A DNA stretch of 64,000 nt from Campylobacter concisus (GCF_003048375.1 NZ_CP021642.1:186001-250000), one strand, 5' to 3'; shown: positions 35,716-44,846, counted from the first letter of the stretch. Made by a program: numbers and translations. Notes: generated from the letters alone by a model not told the origin.

Positions 35716-35790
35716 GGCCCATTCGTCTAGCGGTTAGGACACCAGCCTCTCACGTTGGTAACACGAGTTCGAGTCTCGTATGGGTCACCA
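35716..35790 (+). tRNA. tRNA-Glu (anticodon CTC)
   Basis: 75 bases: acceptor GGCCCAT/ATGGGTC (one G-T), anticodon arm CCAGC-CTCTCAC-GTTGG with CTC and A37, T arm ACGAG-TTCGAGT-CTCGT and encoded CCA. It starts 6 bases after the preceding tRNA. Confidence 0.95.
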
Positions 35791-35880
35791 TTTTTCTTCT
35801 AAATTTAACTCAAATTTTGAAAAATTTACTGCTAGTGCAATAAATTTGACTAAAAAATGTTTAAAATGTCTTTCTATTTT

Positions 35881-36006
35881 ATGAAAGGTGAATTTGTGTT
35901 AAAAACTACCAGAGTTGCACATATAGAAAGCAATGGGGCACTCGTTTTTCACAGTAAAATGAATTGTGTATTGTTATCATTAAATTTTTACATCTATGGA
36001 TTATGA
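35881..36006 (+). pseudogene. 41-codon frame, possible gene remnant
   Basis: ATG frame preceded by TTTATGAAAGG-type sequence. The product has a hydrophilic start and a hydrophobic aromatic end (LSLNFYIYGL) and no recognisable family. Its isolation in a decayed stretch suggests a fragment, but a genuine small protein is possible. Confidence 0.3.
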
Positions 36007-36161
36007 TATTTTCTTGATTGCTTGCTAATATGTGAAGTAATTTTGATATTTAGGTAGCAGAAATTATATTGAAATACTGTATCCAAAATCTCAAAATTCT
36101 TTGCCAAAGCTTTAAAAACTTGTTTTAATAACGAGTTGCTTGAGTTTTGTAAAAGGTTTTA

Positions 36162-36263
36162 GGCAAAAACGGATCAACAATTTATAAAATTTTAGAGATT
36201 ACAAATAATGATGAAATCATGACTGCTGAGTTATTAAATCTTTTAGAAATACATAAATTTTAA
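36162..36263 (+). pseudogene. 33-codon fragment of a former gene
   Basis: Stop-to-stop frame without a start codon encoding GKNGSTIYKILEITNNDEIM and then TAELLNLLEIHKF. The sequence is protein-like (regular amphipathic helices) and cannot be translated by itself, so it is most likely the 3' end of a decayed gene. Family not recognised. Confidence 0.3.
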
Positions 36264-36365
36264 AATTTAGCCGCAACATAAATTTGATAAATTTGCTGAT
36301 TTTTATCTTGATAAATTTGACTTATAAGGTAAAAGAGTAGGGCGCATTTGACTACGCCCTTTTAT

Positions 36366-36400
36366 AAATTTAAGATGAAAACTTGCTTGATCTTAAATTT
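36366..36400 (-). terminator. Hairpin after the DUF4198 gene (minus strand)
   Basis: Perfect 11-base arms AAATTTAAGAT (36366-36376) and ATCTTAAATTT (36390-36400) around a 13-base loop, immediately after the stop of the minus-strand gene. A second GC-rich hairpin (GGGCG / CGCCC, about 36338-36356) follows and has T-rich sequence on both sides, so it could stop transcription from either direction. Confidence 0.65.
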
Positions 36401-36403
36401 GAT

Positions 36404-37156
36404 CTATTTTAGCTCAAATGCAAGTGTTGCAGCAATCGTCTCGTCATCGCAAATTTTTGAGTCAGCAAACGGCATTTTATGCACTGTTTGTAGCAGCCAT
36501 TTTCCAGGTTTAAGTGCAAGCACCTCTATCGTGCCGTCTGGCTCAGTTTGGCCGTGAAATGCGCTTTTTTCTTTTAAAAATCCGTCAAATGTTCCATCAA
36601 GCGTAGCATTTTCTAAAGGTTTGCCCTCAAATAGAATTTTAACTTTAAACGGCACGCCAACTTTGAAATTTGCTGGATTGTCAAGTGGGACTATCTCTAA
36701 GCGCTGCTGTGAAGGCTTTGTGACTGAGCCATCTTTTGCGTTTTTATTTATGATGCCTTTTGCGCTCATGCTCGCTTTTTTGCAGTATTTGGCATCCTTG
36801 ATGTCCTCTTTGGTTTTGCCCATGTGCCATGTATCATCGCTTGCTTTTGTCCAAAACGTAGGCTTATACTCGCCAGCTATAAGGTATGAGCCGTCTTCTA
36901 GTTTGGCCCTTTCATAGTGGTAGTTTTCGCCGCTTTGTTTTAGGCTAAGTTTCTCGCCATTTTTGTTTATAATGTATGGGGCTTCAAATAGGGCGATCCT
37001 ATTATCTGGTATCTTTTCAACAGTTGGGAAGTCATCTGCGTAGCCGATATCAACGCTAGTTACGTCCTTGCTGCTTCCAAAAAGCCAAAATTCGTGAGCC
37101 AAAGAGTGACTGCTAAATGCCGCCAAAGCCAAAAGTGCAAATAAATGCTTATTCAT
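36404..37156 (-). CDS. Periplasmic DUF4198 domain protein
   Basis: 250-residue exported protein with a signal peptide ending about SLAHEFW. The sequence pattern (HEFWLFGSSKD at the mature N-terminus, then EGKPLENATLDGTFDGF and PDGTIEVLALKPGKWLLQTVH) fits DUF4198, an Ig-like periplasmic family found beside metal-uptake and TonB genes. A role in binding a metal complex is the usual proposal; no ligand is proven. It is transcribed away from the TpsB gene. The shared 446-base region carries a Fur-box-like site, so iron control is plausible. The ribosome site AAAGGATAGG precedes the ATG. Confidence 0.85.
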   Translation of the reverse strand: MNKHLFALLALAAFSSHSLAHEFWLFGSSKDVTSVDIGYADDFPTVEKIPDNRIALFEAPYIINKNGEKLSLKQSGENYHYERAKLEDGSYLIAGEYKPTFWTKASDDTWHMGKTKEDIKDAKYCKKASMSAKGIINKNAKDGSVTKPSQQRLEIVPLDNPANFKVGVPFKVKILFEGKPLENATLDGTFDGFLKEKSAFHGQTEPDGTIEVLALKPGKWLLQTVHKMPFADSKICDDETIAATLAFELK

Positions 37157-37602
37157 TACCTATCCTTTCAGATTAAAATGTCTATTTTTCTATTTCTAAT
37201 ATATGTCACAAAAATATTGTTAAATTTTTATATATCTAAATTTTGCTAATTTTTAAAAAAATTTAGTAATCAAAACCAAATTTATTTTATTAAATTTATA
37301 AAAATAGCTTTACTATAAAAATAGTTTAGTCACTGAAATTACGAAATAAAATCAGTTGCGCAATTATATCAAAATAATAATCATTGTCAATATAAAATTA
37401 AATTTTTACATACAAGATAATAAATCAAAATAAATTTACCTTTGCCATTTATATATCTAAAAAGTTTCATTTATGAAATATTTTGTATAAAAATTCTTTT
37501 TTCTAATTATATTTTAATATTATATTAAGATTATATCCTTTATAATGTCACTAAATTATTTTAAAAAATATAACTTTATAGTTATTTCCAAGGAAGGTTG
37601 AG
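37157..37602. other. 446-base divergent promoter region, AT-rich
   Basis: No gene. It separates the minus-strand DUF4198 gene from the plus-strand TpsB gene. It holds a Fur-box-like site (37371-37390), a TATAAT word at 37541-37546 about 57 bases before tpsB, and the strong ribosome site AAGGAAGG at 37590-37597. A TATATT word near 37200 could be the -10 of the opposite gene. The base composition is clearly more AT-rich than the flanking genes. Confidence 0.6.
37371..37390. promoter_or_regulatory. Fur-box-like site
   Basis: The minus strand reads TTGACAATGATTATTATTTT, which matches most positions of the classical Fur box GATAATGATAATCATTATC. It lies about 215 bases from both divergent starts. 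The assignment rests on sequence likeness only. Confidence 0.6.
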
Positions 37603-39375
37603 ATGAGAACTCTCTTATCTTTAGGCATAGTGTGTGCTGCGCTACTTGCTAATGAGACTAATCTAAAAAATGAGTTAAACAACGAAGAGATTAGGGCGAA
37701 TATGGCAAGCTCTTTTAACGAAAGCTCCAACATAAATTTGCTTAACGAAAAAATAGCTTCAGAAGGTAAGCTAAATTTAAACGAAACCCCATGCTTTAAA
37801 ATAGATAAAATTTCACTTCTTAGTGAGAACGAAGTAGCTAGCTTTAATGCTAGTAGTGGTGCTGATGAGGCTATAATAAGAAAAGCTTATAATACAAACT
37901 ACTCTAAATTTAACTCTATTTTAGAGGCTAGCTTAAACAAGCTTGATTTTAAATCAGGCAGCTGTCTTGGCAAAAACTCTATCAATCTGATCATAAACTC
38001 TTTTAACAACGAGATAATAAAAAGTGGCTATATCACTTCAAGTGCTAGCTTAGTTACAAAGAGTCTAAAAGATGCAAAGTTAGAGTTTGTCATAAATCTT
38101 GGCTTAATAGATGATATAAGCATAAACGAGCTTGATAGCCAAAGAAATAGAGCGAGCCTATTTAGCGCATTTGGTGAGTACTCTCATAAAAATAAAGTAG
38201 CAAATATAAGAGATATCGAGCAGGCTCTTGAGTCACTGCAAAACGTCTCGAAAAATGATGTTAGTATTAAATTCTTACCTTCAAATAGAGCCAGCTTTTC
38301 AAACATAGTGATCACTAGGGTTGATAGCTTCCCACTAAAAGCTGCCATCAGCCTTGATAACCTTGGCTCAAAACAAAGCGGTAAATATCAAGCAATGGTA
38401 AATTTAAGCACCCTAAATTTACTTGGATTTAACGAAATTTTTAGCTTCTCACGAGGCAAGGATGTACTTAAAAAATATAAAGTTACAAATAAATTTAATG
38501 GTGCAAGTGATCACGGAGCTTCAAATAACTACTATTACGGCTTTAGTATCCCATTTGGCTATTTCATGCTTGAGTATGAAAAGAGCAAATATGACTACGC
38601 CCAGATCATAAATGCAGCCTACAACCTCTACACATATAAAGGTAGAAGCGAGAGTGATTCACTAAGCCTTGCTTATACATTTTATAGGGACTCAAATTTC
38701 AAAAATAGCGCCTATGTAAAGCTATTTAAGAGAAAAAATAAAAACTATCTAGAGGACTACGAGCTAGATAACCAAGCTAGAAGAAATGCTGGATATGAGG
38801 TAGGCGTAAAAACAAGCTACAACTCATATAATCAAGCTTTTAGCGCCAAGCTAGCTTACAAAAAGGGCACTGGTATATTTAACTCACAGCCTGATCCACT
38901 AGAAGATAGCGGAGAGGCTACATCTAGGTTTGCTCTAATAAATTTAAACCTAAACTACAAATATAAATTTGAACTCCCACTAAGCTATGATCTAAATATC
39001 AACGCAAGATATGGACTAAATAAACTAAGCTTGCAGGATAAATTTAGTATCGGTGGATACTACAGTGTTAGAGGATTTGACGGGGAGAGCTCACTTGTTG
39101 GAAACCACGGAGTAAGCGTAAGAAATACCCTCTCATATAACTACTATAAGAGCAACTCTATCTATGCAGGGCTTGACGCTGGCGTGGTAAGAGCCCCAAG
39201 TAGCGGCATAAAGGATAAAAACACTCTTGCAGGATACGCCATAGGTCTAAGAGGCAGCATAAAAGCCTACAACAACCTAAGCTACGACATATCTGTCTCT
39301 AAACCTCTTTATAAACCAAAGAGCTTTGAAACTAAATCAACAAATGTAAATTTCATCATAAGCTACGAATTTTAA
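37603..39375 (+). CDS. TpsB / CdiB-type outer-membrane transporter of two-partner secretion
   Basis: 590-residue outer-membrane protein of the ShlB/FhaC/CdiB family, which exports the large partner encoded next. After a signal peptide and a linker helix region come the POTRA domains (PCFKIDKISLL, then FKSGSCLGKNSINLIINSF and YITSSASL) and a beta-barrel with alternating aromatic strands. The Omp85-superfamily motif VRGF is present at about residues 489-492 (YYSVRGFDGESSLVGN). It ends with an aromatic residue (SYEF), as outer-membrane barrels do. The TpsA gene begins 9 bases downstream. The strong ribosome site and the upstream Fur-like site suggest regulated expression. Confidence 0.92.
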   Translation: MRTLLSLGIVCAALLANETNLKNELNNEEIRANMASSFNESSNINLLNEKIASEGKLNLNETPCFKIDKISLLSENEVASFNASSGADEAIIRKAYNTNYSKFNSILEASLNKLDFKSGSCLGKNSINLIINSFNNEIIKSGYITSSASLVTKSLKDAKLEFVINLGLIDDISINELDSQRNRASLFSAFGEYSHKNKVANIRDIEQALESLQNVSKNDVSIKFLPSNRASFSNIVITRVDSFPLKAAISLDNLGSKQSGKYQAMVNLSTLNLLGFNEIFSFSRGKDVLKKYKVTNKFNGASDHGASNNYYYGFSIPFGYFMLEYEKSKYDYAQIINAAYNLYTYKGRSESDSLSLAYTFYRDSNFKNSAYVKLFKRKNKNYLEDYELDNQARRNAGYEVGVKTSYNSYNQAFSAKLAYKKGTGIFNSQPDPLEDSGEATSRFALINLNLNYKYKFELPLSYDLNINARYGLNKLSLQDKFSIGGYYSVRGFDGESSLVGNHGVSVRNTLSYNYYKSNSIYAGLDAGVVRAPSSGIKDKNTLAGYAIGLRGSIKAYNNLSYDISVSKPLYKPKSFETKSTNVNFIISYEF

Positions 39376-39384
39376 GGATAAAAT

Positions 39385-42300
39385 ATGCTAAAGAACAACC
39401 AAATTTCAAATGCACAAAAGCCTAGCCTTTTAACCATAGGCTTAAATTTCTACGTAAGTCTCTCTTTGCTACTTGCCACTTCACCAGCATTAGCAAATGA
39501 GCCAAGTATCATAGCTGACCCAGGCGCTAGTAACCGCCCTGATATACTAAAAGCTCCTAATGAGACGCTAATAATAAACATCACAAACCCTGATAGCAAG
39601 GGCGTCTCTATAAATGAATATAGCAGGTTTAATACGCCAACCACTGGCACTATCCTTAATAACTCTAATAAAAACATAGATACAAAGATAGCTGGCCAGA
39701 TAGATGCAAACTATAGGCTAAATAAAGAGGCAAGCCTTATTATCAACAAAGTAAATTCAGCTGAAAAATCATCTCTAAAAGGAAATTTAGAGGTTGCTGG
39801 AAGCAGGGCTGATGTGGTCATAGCAAACCCAAATGGCATAAGCGTAGATGGTCTAAATATGATCAACTCTCGCTCACTCACACTAACAACAGGTAGTATC
39901 AATAAACTAAGCCCTAAAGAGATAGAGCTAATATCTAATAACTCTATCGATATCGTAGGGGACGGCCTAAACGATAAGAGTAGCGACTACACAAACGTCA
40001 TCTCAAATGCTGTAAATTTAAACTCAAATATCCACGCAAATGAGCTAAATATCATCGGTGAAAAGGCGGTTGGCTCAAGTAGCGGCAAGCTATATAACGA
40101 CGTAAAAACTAAAAACCAAGAAAACAGCTTTAGCCTAGATAGTAGCGCACTTGGCGGTATGTATGCTAATAAAATCAAACTAGTCGGCACAAGTAATGGC
40201 GTAGGCGTAAATAATAACGGCCTAGTTATAGCAAATAACAACATAGAGATAAGCCTTGATGGTGATATAGTTAATGCTGGCGCGATCGCTTCTAACAAAG
40301 ATGCTAAGATAGAGGCAAAGACTATAACAAACAAAGATGAAGCGCTAATAGCAGCCAAAGAGAGCCTTAATATAAAAGCAGACACTTTGGTAAATACTTC
40401 AAGCCAAATTTATGCTAAAGATATAAATGTAGAGGCTAAAAAGCTGGTAAATAACTCAAGCTCGCAAGCTAGGGTGGATACAGTGCACAAACAAGGCACT
40501 ATGCACCTAAAAAAAGAGGGTGTAAATAGATATAAGCTTGGTGTAAATTTAAAAGAACTAAAAGAAAAAATAAGTGCGAAACTAGCTAAGAAGCTAGGCA
40601 AAGATATAAGTGAGCTAGATGAAAACGAGGTAAATGAGCTAGTGTTAAAAGAGGCTATAAATAAAGATAGCGCTCTATATGCACTAAATTTACACAAAGA
40701 CTCGCATCTAGTTGGCACTAGCCAAAAGATATTTCACAACCTAAGACTAGACTATGATACAAATGAAGCATTAGTAGATACTAGTAGAGCAAAGAATAAT
40801 GAACAAAAAAGAACTATCACATATAGCATAGTTAAAGATGTGCTAAATGAAGATGATAAGGCAAATTTTATCCCAGGTAGCATAATAGCTAACAATGATA
40901 TAAATTTAAATGTAAATGATGTCTTAAACGATAAGAGTGTTATATATGCTGGAGGAGATCTAAAGCTAAATAGCGATAATGTAGAAAACATAGCTCTAAT
41001 GCTAAATAACAATGTAAATAGCTATAGCGTTTATAAATGGAAAGAGAAAAAGAAATGGTATAGAGGTGGAGGATGGAAAACTAAGGGCGGAACAGGAAAA
41101 GTTTTCAGTTTCTCATACACAGATGTTGGCTTGCCAGCGGTATTTGCAGCGGGCAATAACATAGTAGGAAGCACACAAGACTTTTCAAGCTACGCACTAA
41201 ATGATGATATAAAGCTAGTAAATGTTGATCTGGATAAATTCTCTGAGCCAATATTTAATAGCCCAATCATCAAAAACCTAAATAGAAGGGTGAAAAACCA
41301 AGGATACTACTACAGCCTTGATAGCATAAACTCTGCTTATATAGCAAATATTCTTGATGGCTTATATGAAGCAAGAAATGAGAGCATAAGTAAATTTAAA
41401 AAAGAGGCCAAAGATAAAAACGTAAAAGCCTCAGCTCTAGTAATGGCTAACAACATAGACCTAGACGCCAAAGGCAACATAAGCCTAGCTGGCAGCGTAG
41501 TGGCTGATAGTCTAAATTTAAATGCGGATAAAAAGATAAAGCTAAAAGGCGCTGAGCTATCAACTAGCGGCGATGCTAACATTGCGGCTAATGATATAGA
41601 GATAGATAGCTCTGATCTAAAATCTAAAAATCTAAGCTTAAATGCAAAGAATAATATAAATTTAGATCAAAGCAAATCTCAGTTTAGCAAAGTCTCTAAC
41701 CTAGAGGCTACAAACGATATAAATTTACAAGCTGGCAATGATATAAAAGTCTCTGGCTCAAATTTAGATGCGAGTGGAGATATAAATTTAAACTCAGGCA
41801 ATGATATAGAGATAAAAGCAGATGAGTTTAGCTACACTCATCACGTAAGCTCTAAAGGGATGAAATTTGATGAGAGTGTAAAAAGAGTAAGCGCTGCAAA
41901 TTTAAACGCTAATAGCGATATAAATTTAAATGCTAAAAATGCTCTTTTAGTCTCATCGTCTCATCTAAACGCACTAAAAGATATAAATTTAAATGCTAGT
42001 GACATCATACTAGCAGCACAGTCAAACACTAGCGAGGCAACCGCTATAAATAGCTCTAAATCGCTCCTTTCTAAAAAGCAAACCATAGATAGCGCCATAA
42101 GCTCAGAGGTAGTAAGCACTAGCCTAAAATCAGGCAATAATATAAATTTAAACTCAGCTAACGATATCTATCTAGTATCATCTAAACTAAAATCAGACAA
42201 AGATATAAATTTAAACTCAAACAACAATATCCTCTTTGAAAACGGCCACAACGTAGAGGCTAGCTCACACTCTTCTAAAAAGAGCAAAATATCTTTAAAT

Positions 42301-44535
42301 CCAAATGCCTTTTATAAGAGTAGCTTTGACCTTGTGGCAAATGGCAATAAAAAGGCAGTTTATAGCACTATAGACTCAGGAAGTGATATAAATTTAAATG
42401 CCAAAAGTGCTCTTAGCCTAAAAGGTGCAAACCTAAACTCTCAAAAAGATATAAATTTAAACGCAGAGCTTATAGCTATATCAAACACAAATGATGAAAG
42501 CTACCATAAAGAGGAGCATAAGAGTAGCAGAGTAGGTATCTTAAAGCCTAATGAAGTGCTAAAAGATATCGTTGTAGATCTAAAAAGAAAGCTAAACCCT
42601 CTAAAAGAAGCAAAAGATAAATTTAGCTCACTTAGCACACCTACATTTGTAATAGGAAAAACATCTGCCAAATTTGAAAGCAATAGCCAAGAAGCCAAGA
42701 GTTCTAATATAAAAGCTGGCAAAAATATAAATATCAATGCCAATAAAGATATAAACATAGTTGCTTCAAATGTAGATGCTAAAGAGAACTTAAGTTTAAA
42801 AGCTAATGAAGCGGTAGAAATTTCATCGACAAATAGCATCTCTAATGCCAAATCAGAATCTATAACAAGAAAGATCCTTGGCAAGCAAAGCGCGTCAGCA
42901 AGCTCAACAAATGAAGAGGTTGTTAGCTCAAATTTAAACGCCAAAAACATAAACATAGCTTCAAACCAAGATACTACGCTTTCAGGCTCAAATATCATCG
43001 CAGATGAGAGCTTAGATATAAAAGCTGATAGTATAAATTTACTACCAGCATCATATAGCTTAGAGAGCTCATCTAAATTTAAAGACTCAGGCTTTGGCGA
43101 TCTAATGAAGTCAAATGGCGAAGAGAGCAGCTCAAACTATAATCTTGCCATAAGCACACTATCAGCAAAAGATATAAGTCTAAACTCAAATACCATAAAC
43201 GCCCTAGCTTCTATCATAGAAGCTACTAATGTAGATGTAAATACAAAGCTTTTAAATTTAGTCTCAGCAAAGAGCACATCTGTAAATACAAGCCTAAGTA
43301 ACAACGCAGGAGTTTTAACAGCTACTGTAAAAAATAAAGGCAAGATAGAAGAGGTAGAGATACCAGCTATCATCAAGGTAAAAGATAAATTTACACTAAA
43401 TGGCAAGGATATAACTAATAAGCTAGATGCTACAACATTTAAAGCGATAAATGACTCTTTAAACTCAGAGGAATTTAAAGAGGGAGTTATAAGAGAGTTA
43501 AGATCAAACTCAGATACTCCAATAGACGAAGAGACGATAAATCAAGTAAAAGCAGTTTTAGATTCTAAAGAGTGGGAAGATAAGACAACTACTCTTAGTG
43601 GAATGGGAGCGCTAATAATAACAGCCATCGTTACATTTCTAACAGCAGGAGCTGGTGGTGCGGTAGCAGCAGGTGTTCTAGGTAGTGCAGCAGCAGCTAG
43701 CTCAACCGCAGGTTTAGCCATATCAGCTATGACAACAGCTGTCATAGCAAACTCAACAGTCCAACTAACAAACAACCTCTTATCTCATGGTAAGGTTAAA
43801 TTTGATGCATCATCCCTAGCTAAATCAGCCATTAGTGCAGGGGTGCTATCTTATGCTGGTGCCGCCTTGGGAACAAATGCCCTAACACAGAATATGGATT
43901 TTTCAGATTATGTAAAAAATGCTACTATAAACGGAACGCTTCAGGGCATAAGCTCTGATATAAATGGAGGAGAGTTTAAAAAGGGCTTTTTAACGGGTGT
44001 TGCGCTATCTATTATGAGCGATGCTTCCCTTCAGATGAGAAAGCATGTAAAGGAAAATTATAATTATGCTGGTAAAAATGGAGAAATAGTGCCAGATGAT
44101 ACACAAAGTGTTGGTGTAAGAGGAGATGGTGTTAAAATAGGAGGTAGTCACTTTGAAAAAATTTATAATAATGGAATACTCGAAAAGAAACCAATAGTTG
44201 CACCTACTGGTGGTTCACAAACAGGAGCTAGGATGTTGTTTGGAAAAAGCTATGAAAAAGGTTCTTTGGCAGACCATGCTATAGAACACTTTGCAGGACC
44301 ACATGACTTTATGTCTAGCTGGAACTATGAAAATATAAATGGAATCACATATCTAAAAGATAATGGAAGCTTGGTAAATATAGCAAGTGGTTTGCTTTTA
44401 GTTCCTGCCGCACCATTTGCAGCAGCACCATTTATCCAAGGACATTTGTCAGATATACAAATTTATAAAGATGTAAAAAAAGTAAGCAAAGATGCCAGAA
44501 GAGAAGTTTTAAACAAAGCGAAAGAGAACAGATGA
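39385..44535 (+). CDS. TpsA / CdiA-type filamentous exoprotein with C-terminal effector-like domain
   Basis: 1716-residue secreted exoprotein. Residues 1-38 are an extended signal peptide ending PALA. The TPS secretion domain (about 39-300) has the conserved NPNGISVDG at 148-156. The centre (about 450-1360) is a beta-helix of hemagglutinin-like repeats built on a DINLN phrase, with a helical insert near 370-450. A DUF637-like hydrophobic region follows (about 1395-1545, VTFLTAGAGGAVAAGVLG). The last 160 residues form a distinct domain with HFAGPHDFMSSW (about 1635-1646), a hydrophobic stretch (GLLLVPAAPFAAAPFI) and a basic tail. There is no VENN motif. At 1716 residues it is shorter than E. 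coli CdiA. This is the arrangement of contact-dependent inhibition exoproteins, but adhesin function alone is also possible. It overlaps the next gene by four bases. Confidence 0.88.
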   Translation: MLKNNQISNAQKPSLLTIGLNFYVSLSLLLATSPALANEPSIIADPGASNRPDILKAPNETLIINITNPDSKGVSINEYSRFNTPTTGTILNNSNKNIDTKIAGQIDANYRLNKEASLIINKVNSAEKSSLKGNLEVAGSRADVVIANPNGISVDGLNMINSRSLTLTTGSINKLSPKEIELISNNSIDIVGDGLNDKSSDYTNVISNAVNLNSNIHANELNIIGEKAVGSSSGKLYNDVKTKNQENSFSLDSSALGGMYANKIKLVGTSNGVGVNNNGLVIANNNIEISLDGDIVNAGAIASNKDAKIEAKTITNKDEALIAAKESLNIKADTLVNTSSQIYAKDINVEAKKLVNNSSSQARVDTVHKQGTMHLKKEGVNRYKLGVNLKELKEKISAKLAKKLGKDISELDENEVNELVLKEAINKDSALYALNLHKDSHLVGTSQKIFHNLRLDYDTNEALVDTSRAKNNEQKRTITYSIVKDVLNEDDKANFIPGSIIANNDINLNVNDVLNDKSVIYAGGDLKLNSDNVENIALMLNNNVNSYSVYKWKEKKKWYRGGGWKTKGGTGKVFSFSYTDVGLPAVFAAGNNIVGSTQDFSSYALNDDIKLVNVDLDKFSEPIFNSPIIKNLNRRVKNQGYYYSLDSINSAYIANILDGLYEARNESISKFKKEAKDKNVKASALVMANNIDLDAKGNISLAGSVVADSLNLNADKKIKLKGAELSTSGDANIAANDIEIDSSDLKSKNLSLNAKNNINLDQSKSQFSKVSNLEATNDINLQAGNDIKVSGSNLDASGDINLNSGNDIEIKADEFSYTHHVSSKGMKFDESVKRVSAANLNANSDINLNAKNALLVSSSHLNALKDINLNASDIILAAQSNTSEATAINSSKSLLSKKQTIDSAISSEVVSTSLKSGNNINLNSANDIYLVSSKLKSDKDINLNSNNNILFENGHNVEASSHSSKKSKISLNPNAFYKSSFDLVANGNKKAVYSTIDSGSDINLNAKSALSLKGANLNSQKDINLNAELIAISNTNDESYHKEEHKSSRVGILKPNEVLKDIVVDLKRKLNPLKEAKDKFSSLSTPTFVIGKTSAKFESNSQEAKSSNIKAGKNININANKDINIVASNVDAKENLSLKANEAVEISSTNSISNAKSESITRKILGKQSASASSTNEEVVSSNLNAKNINIASNQDTTLSGSNIIADESLDIKADSINLLPASYSLESSSKFKDSGFGDLMKSNGEESSSNYNLAISTLSAKDISLNSNTINALASIIEATNVDVNTKLLNLVSAKSTSVNTSLSNNAGVLTATVKNKGKIEEVEIPAIIKVKDKFTLNGKDITNKLDATTFKAINDSLNSEEFKEGVIRELRSNSDTPIDEETINQVKAVLDSKEWEDKTTTLSGMGALIITAIVTFLTAGAGGAVAAGVLGSAAAASSTAGLAISAMTTAVIANSTVQLTNNLLSHGKVKFDASSLAKSAISAGVLSYAGAALGTNALTQNMDFSDYVKNATINGTLQGISSDINGGEFKKGFLTGVALSIMSDASLQMRKHVKENYNYAGKNGEIVPDDTQSVGVRGDGVKIGGSHFEKIYNNGILEKKPIVAPTGGSQTGARMLFGKSYEKGSLADHAIEHFAGPHDFMSSWNYENINGITYLKDNGSLVNIASGLLLVPAAPFAAAPFIQGHLSDIQIYKDVKKVSKDARREVLNKAKENR
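40907..42461 (+). repeat. Recurring 14-base word GATATAAATTTAAA within the exoprotein gene
   Basis: The word, or a one-base variant, occurs at about 40907, 41716, 41779, 41917, 41980, 42139, 42202, 42385 and 42448. It encodes the DINLN/DINLK turn of the beta-helix. The common spacings are 62-63 bases (21 codons), one helix rung. The repeats are inside coding sequence and are in frame. Confidence 0.8.
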
Positions 44536-44846
44536 AATTTAGAAATTTTATATTATTTATAATCACTCTGATTGGATGTAGTGGTTGCTATATAGGTGAG
44601 CCAAGCTATGAGGTGTTTAAAGAAACATTGAAGGCTAATATTGGAAATCCAAATATTTTACTTGCACAAAACAATAAAAGGGTTTATAGCGAAGATAGGT
44701 ATATATACGAATTTGAAAGACCAAAAGGATGCCGTTACGGCTATCTAACCAACAAAGATGACAAACCAGAGAGGGTTTTAGGCTGGGTTATATTGTCGGG
44801 AAAAGAATTTTGCAAAGAAAGACGAGCTTGGGCTTTGTCTTTTTAG
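44532..44846 (+). CDS. Small lipoprotein, candidate immunity protein of the exoprotein
   Basis: 104-residue protein with a lipoprotein signal (FIITLIGCSGC, acylated Cys most likely Cys16). The mature part is small and basic, with two further Cys (CRYGYLTNKDD and GKEFCKERR). No family is recognised. It starts inside the exoprotein stop (ATGA), the place where cdiI immunity genes lie in cdiBAI operons. A lipid anchor would place it at a membrane, which would suit an effector that acts on the envelope, but CdiI proteins are more often cytoplasmic. The immunity role is inferred from position only. Confidence 0.65.
   Translation: MKFRNFILFIITLIGCSGCYIGEPSYEVFKETLKANIGNPNILLAQNNKRVYSEDRYIYEFERPKGCRYGYLTNKDDKPERVLGWVILSGKEFCKERRAWALSF

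Larger units (their letters stand above)
35791..36403. other. 613-base region without intact genes; gene remnants
   Basis: Very AT-rich sequence after the tRNA cluster. A 41-codon ATG frame (35881-36006, MKGEFVLKTTRVAHIESNGA) and a 33-codon stop-to-stop frame (36162-36263, GKNGSTIYKILEITNNDEIM) look protein-like but lack a complete gene context. They are best read as decayed pieces of genes inserted next to the tRNAs. The 3' end holds terminator hairpins near 36339-36400. Confidence 0.55.

Noticed and set aside
40907-42461. CRISPR-like regular repeats
   Set aside because: The repeats are short, in frame, variable in spacing and encode a beta-helix turn; no cas genes are near.
42501-42998. 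165-codon minus-strand frame inside the exoprotein gene
   Set aside because: The composition is a mirror of the repetitive coding strand; no ribosome site and no protein-like pattern.
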